A DNA stretch of 36,691 nt from Peterkaempfera griseoplana (GCF_001418575.1 NZ_LIQR01000001.1:6527-43217), one strand, 5' to 3'. Shown: positions 13,715 to 22,870, counted from the first letter of the stretch. The notes: generated by a model from the letters alone, not told the origin. A program made the numbers and translations.

Positions 13715-16621
13715 TCAGCTGCAGCCGCTGGTGGAGCCGCAGCCCTCGCAGAGGTAGCAGCTGCCGGCGCGGCGCATCTTGGTGCCGCAGGAGAAGCAGA
13801 GCGGAGCGTCGGCGTTCAGCCCCAGCTGGGCCTCGACCAGTTCGGTGGAGGAGTGGACCTGCACCGGGACCGGCTGCACGGCGGCCTTGGGGGCCGCGGG
13901 CACCTCGGTGGGGCGGCTCAGCTCGCGGGGGGCGGACTGTGCCAGTCCCTCGACGTCCATGTCCTCCTCGTCGGCCGGCTCGTAGGAGCCGGTCTCCAGG
14001 TGGCGCTGACGCTCGTCGGCGGAGTGGATGCCCAGCGCCGAACGGGTCTCGAAGGGCAGGAAGTCCAGCGCCAGGCGGCGGAAGATGTAGTCGACGATCG
14101 ACTGGGCCATCCGCACGTCCGGGTCGTCGGTCAGACCGGCCGGCTCGAAACGCATGTTGGTGAACTTGGAGACATAGGTCTCCAGCGGCACGCCGTACTG
14201 CATGCCCACCGAGACGGCGATGGAGAAGGCGTCCATCATGCCCGCGAGGGTGGAGCCCTGCTTGGACATCTTGAGGAAGACCTCGCCGAGGCCGTCGTCC
14301 GGGTAGGAGTTGGCCGTCATGTAGCCCTCGGCGCCGCCCACCGTGAAGGAGGTGGTGATGCCCGGCCGGCCCTTGGGGAGGCGCTTGCGGACGGGGCGGT
14401 ACTCGACGACCTTCTCGACGGGGGTCGCGGCGGCTGCCGGGGCGGACTGCTCGGCGGCCTTGACGTTCTTGGTCTTGGCGGAGAGCGGCTGGCCGACCTT
14501 GCAGTTGTCGCGGTAGATCGCGAGCGCCTTGACGCCGAGCTTCCAGGCCTCGAAGTAGATCTCCTCGACCTCTTCGACGGTGGCGCTCTCCGGCATGTTG
14601 ACGGTCTTGCTGATGGCGCCGGAGATCCAGGGCTGGATCGCCGCCATCATCCGGACGTGGCCCATCGGGGAGATGGCCCGCTCGCCCATGGCGCAGTCGA
14701 AGACCTCGTAGTGCTGCGGCTTGAGACCGGGGGCGTCGACGACATTGCCGTGCTCGGCGATGTAGGCGACGACCGCCTCGATCTGCTCGTCCTGGTAGCC
14801 CAGGCGCTTCAGGGCGCGCGGGACGGTGCCGTTGACGATCTGCATCGAGCCGCCGCCGACCAGCTTCTTGAACTTCACCAGGGCGAGGTCGGGCTCCACT
14901 CCGGTGGTGTCGCAGTCCATCATCAGGCCGATGGTGCCGGTGGGGGCGAGCACCGACGCCTGGGCGTTGCGGAAGCCGTTCTCGGCGCCGATCCGCAGCA
15001 CGTCCTGCCAGGTCTCGGTGGCGGCGGCCCAGACCGGGGTGTCCAGGTCGTCCATGCGCACCGCGGCGGTGTTGGCCTCGGCGTGCTGGCGCATCACCCG
15101 CTGGTGCGGCTCGGCGTTGCGGGCGTAGCCGTCGTACGGGCCGACGATGCCGGCCAGCTCGGCGGAGCGGCGGTAGGCGGTGCCGGTCATCAGCGAGGTG
15201 ATGGCGCCGGCCAGGGCACGACCGCCCTCGGAGTCGTAGGCGTGGCCGGTGGCCATCAGCAGGGCGCCGAGGTTGGCGTAGCCGATGCCCAGCTGGCGGA
15301 AGGCCCGGGTGGTCTCGCCGATCTTCTCGGTGGGGAAGTCGGCGAAGCAGATGGAGATGTCCATCGCGGTGATGACCAGCTCGACGACCTTGGCGAAGCG
15401 CTCGGCGTCGAAGCCCTGCCCGCCGTTGGACGCCGTGTCGTCGCGCAGGAACTTCATCAGGTTGAGCGAGGCCAGGTTGCACGAGGAGTTGTCCAGGTGC
15501 ATGTACTCGCTGCACGGGTTGGACGCGTTGATGCGGCCGGACTCCGGGCAGGTGTGCCAGTGGTTGATCACCGAGTCGTACTGGATGCCCGGGTCGGCGC
15601 AGGCCCAGGCGGCCTCGGCCATCTTGCGGAACAGCTTCTTGGCGTCGACGGTCTCGATGACCTCGCCGGTGAGGCGGGCCCGCAGGCCGAACTCGCCGCC
15701 CTGCTCGACGGCGGTCATGAACTCGTCCGAGACGCGGACGGAGTTGTTGGCGTTCTGGTACTGGACCGAGGTGATGTCGTCACCGCCAAGGTCCATGTCG
15801 AAGCCCGCGTCGCGGAGCGCGCGGATCTTCTCCTCCTCCTTCACCTTGGTGTCGATGAAGGCCTCGACGTCGGGGTGGTCGACGTCCAGCACGACCATCT
15901 TGGCCGCACGGCGGGTGGCGCCGCCGGACTTGATGGTGCCGGCGGAGGCGTCGGCGCCGCGCATGAAGGAGACCGGGCCCGAGGCGTTGCCGCCGGAGGT
16001 CAGCAGCTCCTTGCTGGAGCGGATGCGGGAGAGGTTCAGGCCGGCGCCGGAGCCGCCCTTGAAGATCATGCCCTCTTCCTTGTACCAGTCGAGGATCGAC
16101 TCCATGGAGTCGTCGACGGCCAGGATGAAGCAGGCGCTGACCTGCTGGGGCTGCGCGGTGCCGACGTTGAACCAGACCGGCGAGTTGAAGGAGAAGACCT
16201 GGTGGAGGAGGGCGTAGGTCAGCTCGTGCTCGAAGATCTCGGCGTCGGCGGGAGAGGCGAAGTAGCCGTTCTCCTCGCCGGCGGCGCGGTAGGTCTTCAC
16301 CACCCGGTCGATGATCTGCTTGAGGCTCCACTCCCGCTGCGGGGTGCCCACCGCGCCGCGGAAGTACTTGCTGGTGACGATGTTGACCGCGTTGACGGAC
16401 CAGGAGTCGGGGAACTCCACGCCGCGCTGCTCGAAGTTGATCGAGCCGTCGCGCCAGTTGGTCATGACGACGTCACGACGCTCCCAGGTCACCTCGTCGT
16501 ACGGGTGGACCCCGGGGGTCGTGTGGATGCGCTGAACCTGAAGGCCCCGGCCGGTCTTCGCGCCGCCCTTGCCGCTCTTGGCACGTGAGCCGCGTGCGGA
16601 GCCGCTCGTCGTATCGGTCAC
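13715..16621 (-). CDS. nrdJ: Class II (adenosylcobalamin-dependent) ribonucleoside-diphosphate reductase
   Basis: 968 residues from GTG 16621, chosen because GGAGGAGGAG lies directly before it and the protein then starts VTDTTSGSARG as in streptomycetes. It reduces ribonucleotides to deoxyribonucleotides using a coenzyme B12 radical and does not need oxygen. Visible features: SACFILAVDDS with the first redox cysteine, KGGSGAGLNLSRIRS, the catalytic NPCSE block in INASNPCSEYM, the nucleotide-binding PTGTIG loop, and a C-terminal cysteine-rich tail (CFSCGTKM, CYLCEGCG, SGCS) that shuttles electrons. A Lys/Ala-rich linker precedes the tail. It lies 100 bp downstream of nrdR in the same direction, so the two are probably co-transcribed and repressed by NrdR. 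Confidence 0.97.
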   Translation of the reverse strand: MTDTTSGSARGSRAKSGKGGAKTGRGLQVQRIHTTPGVHPYDEVTWERRDVVMTNWRDGSINFEQRGVEFPDSWSVNAVNIVTSKYFRGAVGTPQREWSLKQIIDRVVKTYRAAGEENGYFASPADAEIFEHELTYALLHQVFSFNSPVWFNVGTAQPQQVSACFILAVDDSMESILDWYKEEGMIFKGGSGAGLNLSRIRSSKELLTSGGNASGPVSFMRGADASAGTIKSGGATRRAAKMVVLDVDHPDVEAFIDTKVKEEEKIRALRDAGFDMDLGGDDITSVQYQNANNSVRVSDEFMTAVEQGGEFGLRARLTGEVIETVDAKKLFRKMAEAAWACADPGIQYDSVINHWHTCPESGRINASNPCSEYMHLDNSSCNLASLNLMKFLRDDTASNGGQGFDAERFAKVVELVITAMDISICFADFPTEKIGETTRAFRQLGIGYANLGALLMATGHAYDSEGGRALAGAITSLMTGTAYRRSAELAGIVGPYDGYARNAEPHQRVMRQHAEANTAAVRMDDLDTPVWAAATETWQDVLRIGAENGFRNAQASVLAPTGTIGLMMDCDTTGVEPDLALVKFKKLVGGGSMQIVNGTVPRALKRLGYQDEQIEAVVAYIAEHGNVVDAPGLKPQHYEVFDCAMGERAISPMGHVRMMAAIQPWISGAISKTVNMPESATVEEVEEIYFEAWKLGVKALAIYRDNCKVGQPLSAKTKNVKAAEQSAPAAAATPVEKVVEYRPVRKRLPKGRPGITTSFTVGGAEGYMTANSYPDDGLGEVFLKMSKQGSTLAGMMDAFSIAVSVGMQYGVPLETYVSKFTNMRFEPAGLTDDPDVRMAQSIVDYIFRRLALDFLPFETRSALGIHSADERQRHLETGSYEPADEEDMDVEGLAQSAPRELSRPTEVPAAPKAAVQPVPVQVHSSTELVEAQLGLNADAPLCFSCGTKMRRAGSCYLCEGCGSTSGCS

Positions 16622-16721
16622 TTCTCCTCCTCCTGGGCAAACGCCCTGAGTGCCCCGCGACTTCCCGGGGCACCGCTTTTCTCGCATCAGACGGCCCGTG
16701 CGGGGCCTGGGCGCCCCGGTG

Positions 16722-17219
16722 TCAGGGCGCAGGGGCGGGGGCGGGCACCGCGGTGCCCTCCTCCGCCGCGGGAGGCCGCTCCGCGCGCAGCTCCGCGATC
16801 GCGGCCTCGAAGTCCTCGAGGGTGTCGTACGCCTGGTACACCGAGGCGAACCTCAGATAGGCGACGACGTCCAGTTCCTTGAGCGGGCCGAGTATGGCCA
16901 GACCCACGTCATGGGTGGACAGCTCGGCGCTGCCGCTGGACCGCACGCACTCCTCGACCCGCTGCCCGAGGACCGCCAGGGCGTCCTCGGTGACGGGCCG
17001 CCCCTGACATGCCTTGCGCACGCCGGAGATGACCTTGTCGCGGCTGAAGGGCTCGGTGACCCCGCTCCGCTTGATCACCGTCAGCGTGGCGGTCTCCACG
17101 GTGGTGAAGCGCCGGTTGCAGTCGGGGCACTGCCGGCGCCGCCGGATGGCGGTGCCGTCGTCGGTGGTGCGGCTGTCGACCACACGGCTGTCGGAGTGCC
17201 TGCAGAAGGGGCAGTGCAT
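16722..17219 (-). CDS. nrdR: Transcriptional repressor NrdR
   Basis: 165 residues from ATG 17219, with GGAGGAGGGAG upstream and the zinc ribbon beginning at residue 1. The zinc ribbon has CPFC (3-6) and CPDC near residues 31-34, followed by NRRFTTVE. An ATP-cone domain follows ([24 protein letters not shown], seen in parts, then RPVTEDAL). NrdR senses dATP/ATP through the cone and represses ribonucleotide reductase genes by binding paired NrdR boxes. Two such boxes lie 113-158 bp upstream of the start codon. The C-terminal [16 protein letters not shown] tail is longer and less conserved than the family core of about 150 residues. Confidence 0.97.
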   Translation of the reverse strand: MHCPFCRHSDSRVVDSRTTDDGTAIRRRRQCPDCNRRFTTVETATLTVIKRSGVTEPFSRDKVISGVRKACQGRPVTEDALAVLGQRVEECVRSSGSAELSTHDVGLAILGPLKELDVVAYLRFASVYQAYDTLEDFEAAIAELRAERPPAAEEGTAVPAPAPAP

Positions 17220-17331
17220 GGAAAGGCTCCCTCCTCCGGCAGCAGGCGTCACTCGGGTCCCGGGGGTCGCATCGGACCCCGGGAGCAGCGACAAGTGTAG
17301 GCGACGCCCGGACGGTCGATCCCCGAGGGGA

Positions 17332-17377
17332 CCACAACCTGTGGGCGTGGGCATCACTCTAGCCACAAGATGTGGGG
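17332..17377. promoter_or_regulatory. Tandem NrdR boxes upstream of nrdR-nrdJ
   Basis: CCACAACCTGTGGG begins at 17332 and CCACAAGATGTGGGG begins at 17363. Both are imperfect palindromes of the same form (CCACAA, three bases, GTGGG). They are 31 bp apart, about three helical turns, which is the spacing known for paired NrdR boxes. They lie in the promoter region of nrdR, so NrdR probably represses its own operon here. Confidence 0.8.
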
Positions 17378-17508
17378 TCTGCTGCAAGCACCGTGGTGGT
17401 GTGTCCGTAGCCTCCGGCTCACCCCGCGCAATCGCCGCTGGTCAGCGCGGAGGAGCGAAGCCGGACGCTCCGAGGGCGCCGGGAGTGTCGCTCGAAGGGG
17501 GCTCGCGG

Positions 17509-17538
17509 GCCCCTCCTCCGGGGCTTTCGGAGAGGGGC
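17509..17538 (+). other. Hairpin in the lexA upstream region
   Basis: GCCCCTCCTCCG (17509-17520) can pair with CGGAGAGGGGC (17528-17538), with one bulged C, around a seven-base loop. It precedes the TAGACT element and the SOS box. Its role is unknown: it could end a short divergent transcript or lie within the lexA leader if transcription starts upstream. Confidence 0.4.
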
Positions 17539-17611
17539 TGCCGGGGATGGAGATCACGACTAGACTGCCCTTGTCGAACACTTGCACGGTGCTGGCAATA
17601 CACCCAGAACC

Positions 17612-17641
17612 TTGATCAAGTCAGGCGACCCGCGGGAAATT
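17612..17641 (+). promoter_or_regulatory. Candidate lexA promoter
   Basis: TTGATC (17612-17617) followed after 18 bases by GAAATT (17636-17641). The SOS box begins four bases downstream, a position where bound LexA would block initiation. Weaker alternatives are TTGGCG-18-TACCGT at 17657-17686, overlapping the SOS box itself, and TAGACT at 17561. Confidence 0.35.
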
Positions 17642-17644
17642 CAC

Positions 17645-17660
17645 TCGAACGTGTGTTTGG
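17645..17660. promoter_or_regulatory. LexA SOS box (autoregulation)
   Basis: TCGAAC-GTGT-GTTTGG matches the actinobacterial SOS box TCGAAC-N4-GTTCGA at ten of the twelve arm positions. It lies 66 bp before the lexA start and implies that LexA represses its own gene until DNA damage activates RecA. A partial box, TCGAAC-ACTT-GCACGG, lies at 17574-17589. Confidence 0.85.
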
Positions 17661-17725
17661 CGCAACCTTTCGATAGGAACTACCGTTGGCTTATAGAGGG
17701 AGAACATCCGTCGAGAGGGGCCGCC

Positions 17726-18583
17726 GTGACCACCGCAGAAAGCAGCACCGTCCCGGTGCAGGAACGCTCTCAGAATTCCCTGGAGCAGAGTTCCATGAGC
17801 CGCAGTGAGGACGACCGGCGCAGCGCCGGCTCCGGACGGGTTCCCGACCAGCCCGTCGAACACGCGGCGGTACAGGACACGGTGCTGCACGGCGGGCATC
17901 ACGAGGTGCAGACCCGTTCCCTGCCCGGCCGCCCGCCCGGAATCCGCACCGATGAATCCGGTCTGACCGATCGGCAGCGCCGGGTGATCGAGGTCATCCG
18001 GGATTCGGTGCAGCGCCGTGGATACCCGCCGTCCATGCGGGAGATCGGCCAGGCCGTCGGCCTGTCCAGCACCTCCTCCGTCGCCCATCAGCTGATGGCT
18101 CTGGAGCGCAAGGGATTCCTGCGGCGCGACCCCCATCGGCCGCGTGCCTATGAGGTGCGCGGGGTGGAGGTGGCCCGGCCGAATACCGCGGACACCGCGG
18201 GCAGGCCCTCCACCTCCTATGTACCGCTGGTGGGCCGGATCGCCGCCGGTGGCCCCATTCTTGCCGAGCAGACCGTCGAGGACGTCTTCCCGCTGCCGCG
18301 CCAGCTCGTGGGCGACGGCGAGCTGTTCGCACTCAAAGTCAGCGGCGACTCGATGATCGAGGCGGCCATCTGCGACGGCGACTGGGTCACCGTTCGGCGG
18401 CAGCCGGTCGCCGAGAACGGCGACATCGTGGCCGCGATGATCGACGGTGAGGCCACCGTGAAGCGCCTCAAGCGAGAGGACGGCCATATCTGGCTTATGC
18501 CTCACAACAGTGCATATGAGCCCATCCCCGGCGACAATGCCACCATTCTCGGCAAGGTGGTCGCGGTTCTTCGGCGCATCTGA
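17726..18583 (+). CDS. lexA: SOS repressor LexA
   Basis: 285 residues from GTG 17726, with GAGAGGGG five bases upstream; starts further upstream would run through the SOS box. Residues about 81-142 hold the winged-helix DNA-binding domain ([33 protein letters not shown], in parts, then [17 protein letters not shown]). The self-cleavage site is A174-G175 in RIAAGGP. The catalytic dyad is S209 in SGDSMIEA and K246 in EATVKR. On DNA damage RecA filaments stimulate cleavage and release the SOS genes. The first roughly 75 residues are a variable tail, somewhat longer than in the S. coelicolor protein as I recall it. It is convergent with the helicase gene, separated by a strong stem-loop. Confidence 0.97.
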   Translation: MTTAESSTVPVQERSQNSLEQSSMSRSEDDRRSAGSGRVPDQPVEHAAVQDTVLHGGHHEVQTRSLPGRPPGIRTDESGLTDRQRRVIEVIRDSVQRRGYPPSMREIGQAVGLSSTSSVAHQLMALERKGFLRRDPHRPRAYEVRGVEVARPNTADTAGRPSTSYVPLVGRIAAGGPILAEQTVEDVFPLPRQLVGDGELFALKVSGDSMIEAAICDGDWVTVRRQPVAENGDIVAAMIDGEATVKRLKREDGHIWLMPHNSAYEPIPGDNATILGKVVAVLRRI

Positions 18584-18613
18584 CGCCAGCAGAACCGCCC
18601 TCCGGTCAGCCCT

Positions 18614-18667
18614 CGAAGCCGCGGGCTCCGACTCCCCCAGCACGGGGAGTCGGAGCCCGCGGCTTCG
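18614..18667. terminator. Bidirectional terminator between lexA and the helicase gene
   Basis: A perfect 24-bp stem: the left arm is 18614-18637, the right arm 18644-18667, and the loop is CAGCAC. It lies 31 bp after the lexA stop and 29 bp beyond the helicase stop codon, so it serves both convergent genes. There is no T-tract. Confidence 0.9.
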
Positions 18668-18695
18668 TCACGACGGGGGGACGAAGGCCGGCCGG

Positions 18696-20816
18696 TTATC
18701 CGCGCCGGGCCACCGGCTTCGGCTCGGGAGCCGACCCATTGATGGCCGCCAGCGAACGGCGCACCTGATTGCGGTCGGTGGTGTACCAGAAATCCGGCAT
18801 GGAGGAGCGGAAGAATCCGCCGTAACGGGCCGTGGCCAGCCGCGGATCCAGCACGGCGACCACGCCGCGGTCGTCCGCCGCCCGCACCAGCCGGCCGGCG
18901 CCCTGGGCCATCAGCAGCGCCGCATGGGTCGCCGCCACCGCCATGAATCCATTACCCCCGGCCTGCTCCACCGCCTTCTGCCGGGCACTCATCAGGGGGT
19001 CGTCGGGCCGGGGGAACGGAATGCGGTCCATGACCACCAGCTGGCAGGCCGAACCGGGCACATCCACGCCCTGCCACAGCGACAGGGTGCCGAAGAGACA
19101 GGTCTCCGCGTCCGAGGCGAACGCCCTGATGAGCTCGCCCAGGGTGTCCTCACCCTGCAGCAGGATGGTGTTGTCCACCCGCTCCCGCAGCGCCTCCGCC
19201 GCGGTCTGTGCGGCCCGCATGGAGGAGAAGAGGCCCAGGGTGCGCCCACCGGCCGCACCGATCAGCTCCGCCAGCTCGTCCAGCATCTGCGGGCGGTCGG
19301 GCTCCCGGCCCGGTGGCGGCAGATGCCGGGCGACATAGAGGATCCCCTGCTTGGGATAGGCGAACGGCGAGCCCACATCCAGGCCCCGCCACCCCGGCGG
19401 AGCCCCCTCCCCGCGCTCCCGCTCCGGCTCGTCCGCACTGCGCTGCTCCGGAAGCCGTCCCTCCGGCGGCAGGCCGACCGAGGCCGCCACCCCGCCGAAG
19501 TCCCCGCCGAGCTTGAGGGTGGCCGAGGTGAGCACCACCGAGCGCTCCGCGTAGAGCCGCTCCCTCAGCAGCCCCGAGACGGTGAGCGGGGCGACCCGCA
19601 GCGAGGCCGTACCCAGGCCGAAGCGCTCGCTGCGCTCGATCCACACCACGTCGTAGGGGGACTCCTCCAGCAGGCGGTCGGCGGTGTCATGCAGGGTCTC
19701 GGCGGACGCCAGGGCCTGCTTGCGCACCGCGTCCTCGTCGGAGAGCGTCTTGTCCCGGACCTCGCCCAGCGAGGTGATCACCGCGCGGCAGGCCTCCCGG
19801 ATCGCCGCCACCGCATAGGCGAGGTTCTCCGGCAGCTCCTCGACCCGGCCGGGCTGGGCGATCTCCATCAGCCCGTGGTAGTTCTCCGCGGCGGCCTGGA
19901 GGGAGTCCACCGCCTTCTCGTTGGCCAGCTTGGCGGCCCTCTTGACCGTGCGGTTGACCGCGGTCGCGGAGAGCTCCGCGGTGGCCACTCCGGTGACTCG
20001 GGAGACCAGCTCATGGGCCTCGTCGACGATCAGCAGCTCATGCTCCGGGAGCACCGGTGCGCCCTCGATGGCGTCGATCGCCAGCAGCGCGTGGTTGGTG
20101 ACCACCACATCGGCCAGCTTGGCCCGCTCCCTGGCCGCCTCCGCGAAGCAGTCCTGCCCATAGGGGCAGCGACTGGCGCCGAGGCACTCCTTGGAGGTCA
20201 CCGACAGCTGCGCCCACGCCTTGTCGGAGACACCGGGGGTGAGGTCGTCCCGGTCACCGGTCTCGGTGTCGTTGGCCCAGTCCCGCAGCCGCAGGATGTC
20301 CTTGCCCAGCTTGCTGCTGGGACCGCCGAGCGCCTCCGCCGGGTCGAAGAGGCCCTCGCCCTCGTCGCTGGGGGCGCCCTCGTTGGCACGGTGCAGGCAG
20401 AGGTAGTTGGAGCGGCCCTTGAGCATCGCGAAGAGGGGCTTGCGGCGCAGCAGCGGGTGCAGCGCCTCCACCGTGCGCGGCAGATCCCGCTCGACCAGCT
20501 GGCGCTGCAGGGCCAGCGTGGCGGTGGCGACCACCACCCGGTCGCCGTGGGCGAGGGCCGGCACCAGATAGGCCAGCGACTTGCCGGTGCCGGTGCCCGC
20601 CTGGACCAGCAGATGCTCACCGGTGGCGACCGCGTCGGCGACGGCCTCGGCCATCTGGACCTGTCCGGGGCGCTCCATGCCGCCGACAGCGGTGACGGCG
20701 GCATGGAGGAGTTCCCGAATACGAGCGCGGTCGGCGTCCGGCACGGCATGGGCGGCGGTCTCGTCCGCGGCGCCGGCCTCGGGCCCCGCTGCGGGGGGTG
20801 GGGAGTCGTTCGTCAT
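18696..20816 (-). CDS. DinG/XPD-family ATP-dependent DNA helicase
   Basis: 706 residues from ATG 20816. Walker A is QAGTGTGKS near residues 60-68, the DEAH box is IVDEAHEL, and the C-terminal RecA half carries LFSSMRAAQ, LWQGVDVPG and the motif VI-like QGAGRLVR. Between the first motifs are four cysteines (YLC, KEC, SRC and GQDC) arranged as in the Fe-S domain of XPD and DinG, so it is probably a 5'-3' helicase with a [4Fe-4S] cluster acting in DNA repair. Position next to lexA fits such a role, though I see no SOS box in front of it. The gene starts 13 bp after the stop of the upstream siderophore synthetase, so read-through from that iron-controlled operon is possible. The stop codon is TAA, uncommon in this genome. 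Confidence 0.93.
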   Translation of the reverse strand: MTNDSPPPAAGPEAGAADETAAHAVPDADRARIRELLHAAVTAVGGMERPGQVQMAEAVADAVATGEHLLVQAGTGTGKSLAYLVPALAHGDRVVVATATLALQRQLVERDLPRTVEALHPLLRRKPLFAMLKGRSNYLCLHRANEGAPSDEGEGLFDPAEALGGPSSKLGKDILRLRDWANDTETGDRDDLTPGVSDKAWAQLSVTSKECLGASRCPYGQDCFAEAARERAKLADVVVTNHALLAIDAIEGAPVLPEHELLIVDEAHELVSRVTGVATAELSATAVNRTVKRAAKLANEKAVDSLQAAAENYHGLMEIAQPGRVEELPENLAYAVAAIREACRAVITSLGEVRDKTLSDEDAVRKQALASAETLHDTADRLLEESPYDVVWIERSERFGLGTASLRVAPLTVSGLLRERLYAERSVVLTSATLKLGGDFGGVAASVGLPPEGRLPEQRSADEPERERGEGAPPGWRGLDVGSPFAYPKQGILYVARHLPPPGREPDRPQMLDELAELIGAAGGRTLGLFSSMRAAQTAAEALRERVDNTILLQGEDTLGELIRAFASDAETCLFGTLSLWQGVDVPGSACQLVVMDRIPFPRPDDPLMSARQKAVEQAGGNGFMAVAATHAALLMAQGAGRLVRAADDRGVVAVLDPRLATARYGGFFRSSMPDFWYTTDRNQVRRSLAAINGSAPEPKPVARRG

Positions 20817-20829
20817 GGCACCCCCCACC

Positions 20830-22704
20830 CTACGGGGCGCCACTGACAGTGGTGCGGCTGTCACCGGACCTGCCGGGCGCGGGCAGCGGGGCCGGCCGGT
20901 GCAGCGGGTTGGGCACCGTGCCGTGGACGGCGGCGTGGGGGCGCTGCGGACGGTCCCGGTAGCCGTCCAGCAGCAGCCGGTTGCGGTTCAGGCAGAGCCG
21001 CTCGATACGCGGGGTGAGCAGGTCGAAGAGGGCGAACCGGCCGGCCAGGCCGGGGAACCGCCGCTGGTAACCGGTGATCTCGTCGCGGACCATCCCCCAG
21101 AACTCCTCCTCCGGCACCCCGAGCCGGTCCTCCAGCAGCGGTGCCAGATAGCGGAAGACACCGACGAAGAGCCCGGAATGGATGAACTGACAGAGGAAGT
21201 CGGGTCGCTCCCGCAGCAGCACCCCGGCGACCTCGGCGGGCATCGACTCCAGCTCGGGCAGCGGCCGGTCGCTGACATTGACGTCGTCCACGAAGTCCTT
21301 GACCGCGAGCCGCACCGGGACGTCCCGGTGGTCGAAGACCACGATGGCGTTCTCACCGTGCGGGGAGAAGACGGTCCCGTAGCGGTAGAGGAAGTGCAGC
21401 AGCGGCGGCAGCATCGCCGCGAACAGCCGGCGCAGCCAGTCGCGGGGCGTCAGTCCCGACCGGGCCACCAGTTCCGCCGTCAGCGGCTGCCCGTCGCTGC
21501 CGGTCTGCAGCAGCGCGGCGAGCGTCCGGGCGCGCTCTCCGGGCGCCAGCCGGCCGGCCAGGGGTTCCCGCCAGATCGCGCCCAGCAGCTCCTTGTACTG
21601 GTACGGCACCTCCGGCAGCCCGCCGTACACCGGATGCTCGACGGTGACCGAGGCCACCTCGCCCAGCAGCACCACCCGGCACTCGTCCCGCAGGAAGGGG
21701 TCCTGGTCGTGGAGGCTGCGGACCCAGGCGGTGACGGCGGGCGCGGCCAGCGTGCGCTCGGTGGGCAGGCCCCGCCAGACCAGGGTGTTGAGGATGGAGA
21801 GCGGCAGTTTCACATGGTGCCGGTCGGGACGGCTGGTGTTGAGGAAGGTCCGGATGGACTGCTGGGGAAGCCTGAGGTCGCCGTCGGCCGGCAGCGGCAC
21901 GATGTCCCCGGCGGCGATGGAGGGGGCGAAGAGCGGGACCACGGTCTCGTCCCACTGCCAGGGGTGGACGGGCAGCAGCAGATAGTCGCCGGGTTCGGCT
22001 CCCCGGCCGCGCAGCACCCGGTGGAACTCCTCGCGGGTGGCCGGGTCGAGTTCCCGGTCGTAGAGGAGTTCCGGGGTGGCCAGCTCGGCGGTGCCGCGGT
22101 AGCGGGCCAGCCGGGTGTGGACGGCGATCCACGGCAGCCGCTGCGGTACCCGGGACTCGGGGGCCCAGCGGGCGGTGTCGGTGGCGGAGAAGCCCAGCCG
22201 GCCCTTGCTGGGGACGATCCAGGGGTGCCCGGTCTGCCTGCCCTCCAGGTCGGCGTGGTCGAGCTCGGCGAGTTCCGCCGCGGTGAGCCCGGTGCCGGCG
22301 TGGTGGGCGTCGGCCAGCAGGGTGGCGGTCAGCTCGCGGACCAGGTGTCCGGTGGTGTCTCCGGCCAGGCCCAGCGGGCGGCGGGCGGACCGCAGCAGCC
22401 GCAGCGGGTCCGGCTCCGCCCCGCCGGGGGCGGTGATGCTCGCCGGATCGATCTGCCAGCTGCCGTACGCACCCCGGCGGGCCAGGAAGTGGTAGTCGCC
22501 GTCGGGCAGCGCCAGGCGGTAGGGCCGGGCGGGGCCGCCCGCCGCGGCGGCGTCCATGGTGAGCGGCTGGGGGGCGAACAGCTCCTCGTAGGAGAACTCG
22601 GCGATCATCTTGGCCGTCAGCCCGCGGCAGGCCTGCTGCCAGCGGGCCGGGGTGAGCTGCGGCGGGAGGTGCAGCGGGGTTTCGGGGACCGGGGACTTCT
22701 GCAC
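20830..22704 (-). CDS. IucA/IucC-family NIS siderophore synthetase (second of the operon)
   Basis: 624 residues from GTG 22704, with AGGAG six bases upstream. Family blocks are clear: GHPWIVPSKGRLGF, LLLPVHPWQWDE, PQQSIRTFLNT, HHVKLPLSILNT, YGTVFSPHGENAIVVFDH for ATP binding, VKDFVDDVNVS, and the C-terminal FerR/FhuF-like FLCQFIHSGLFVGVFRYLAP. These enzymes adenylate a carboxylate such as a citrate or succinyl arm and condense it with an amine or hydroxamate, without NRPS machinery. Overall it resembles the DesD/IucC-type synthetases. It is the last siderophore gene of the operon, and a 166-bp spacer separates it from the acetyltransferase. The helicase gene begins 13 bp after its stop. The C-terminal tail (PHAAVHGTVPNPLHRPAPLPAPG) is low-complexity. 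Confidence 0.92.
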   Translation of the reverse strand: MQKSPVPETPLHLPPQLTPARWQQACRGLTAKMIAEFSYEELFAPQPLTMDAAAAGGPARPYRLALPDGDYHFLARRGAYGSWQIDPASITAPGGAEPDPLRLLRSARRPLGLAGDTTGHLVRELTATLLADAHHAGTGLTAAELAELDHADLEGRQTGHPWIVPSKGRLGFSATDTARWAPESRVPQRLPWIAVHTRLARYRGTAELATPELLYDRELDPATREEFHRVLRGRGAEPGDYLLLPVHPWQWDETVVPLFAPSIAAGDIVPLPADGDLRLPQQSIRTFLNTSRPDRHHVKLPLSILNTLVWRGLPTERTLAAPAVTAWVRSLHDQDPFLRDECRVVLLGEVASVTVEHPVYGGLPEVPYQYKELLGAIWREPLAGRLAPGERARTLAALLQTGSDGQPLTAELVARSGLTPRDWLRRLFAAMLPPLLHFLYRYGTVFSPHGENAIVVFDHRDVPVRLAVKDFVDDVNVSDRPLPELESMPAEVAGVLLRERPDFLCQFIHSGLFVGVFRYLAPLLEDRLGVPEEEFWGMVRDEITGYQRRFPGLAGRFALFDLLTPRIERLCLNRNRLLLDGYRDRPQRPHAAVHGTVPNPLHRPAPLPAPGRSGDSRTTVSGAP

Positions 22705-22870
22705 GGTGGGCTCCTGGGATGCGGGGAGGACCGGATTTGGTGCGGGTACGGGTGGTCCGCGGGTACGGCGGCGCGGGCCGCGGCGCAGGTGCGGCGGCTC
22801 CGGCTCGGCTGGGCCCCGGCCCGGGTCGGCGGGCGAGGGTTCCCTGAGTGATGGGGACCGGGAGGAGGGG

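Larger units (their letters stand above)
17220..17725. other. Divergent nrdR-lexA intergenic region
   Basis: 506 bp between divergent nrdR and lexA. It contains the tandem NrdR boxes (17332-17377), a structured GC-rich stretch with a hairpin (17509-17538), a TAGACT element (17561-17566), a partial SOS-like half site (TCGAAC at 17574), a candidate lexA promoter and the full SOS box (17645-17660). I see no B12-box motif and no cobalamin riboswitch. Confidence 0.6.

Noticed and set aside
17388-17560. Possible cobalamin riboswitch near the B12-dependent reductase genes
   Set aside because: No B12-box motif is visible, and the stretch is upstream of lexA on the plus strand rather than before nrdJ.
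17547-17615. 22-codon open frame upstream of lexA that could be a leader peptide
   Set aside because: It has only a weak ribosome site, uses rare codons and lies across promoter-like elements. There is no sign of attenuation.
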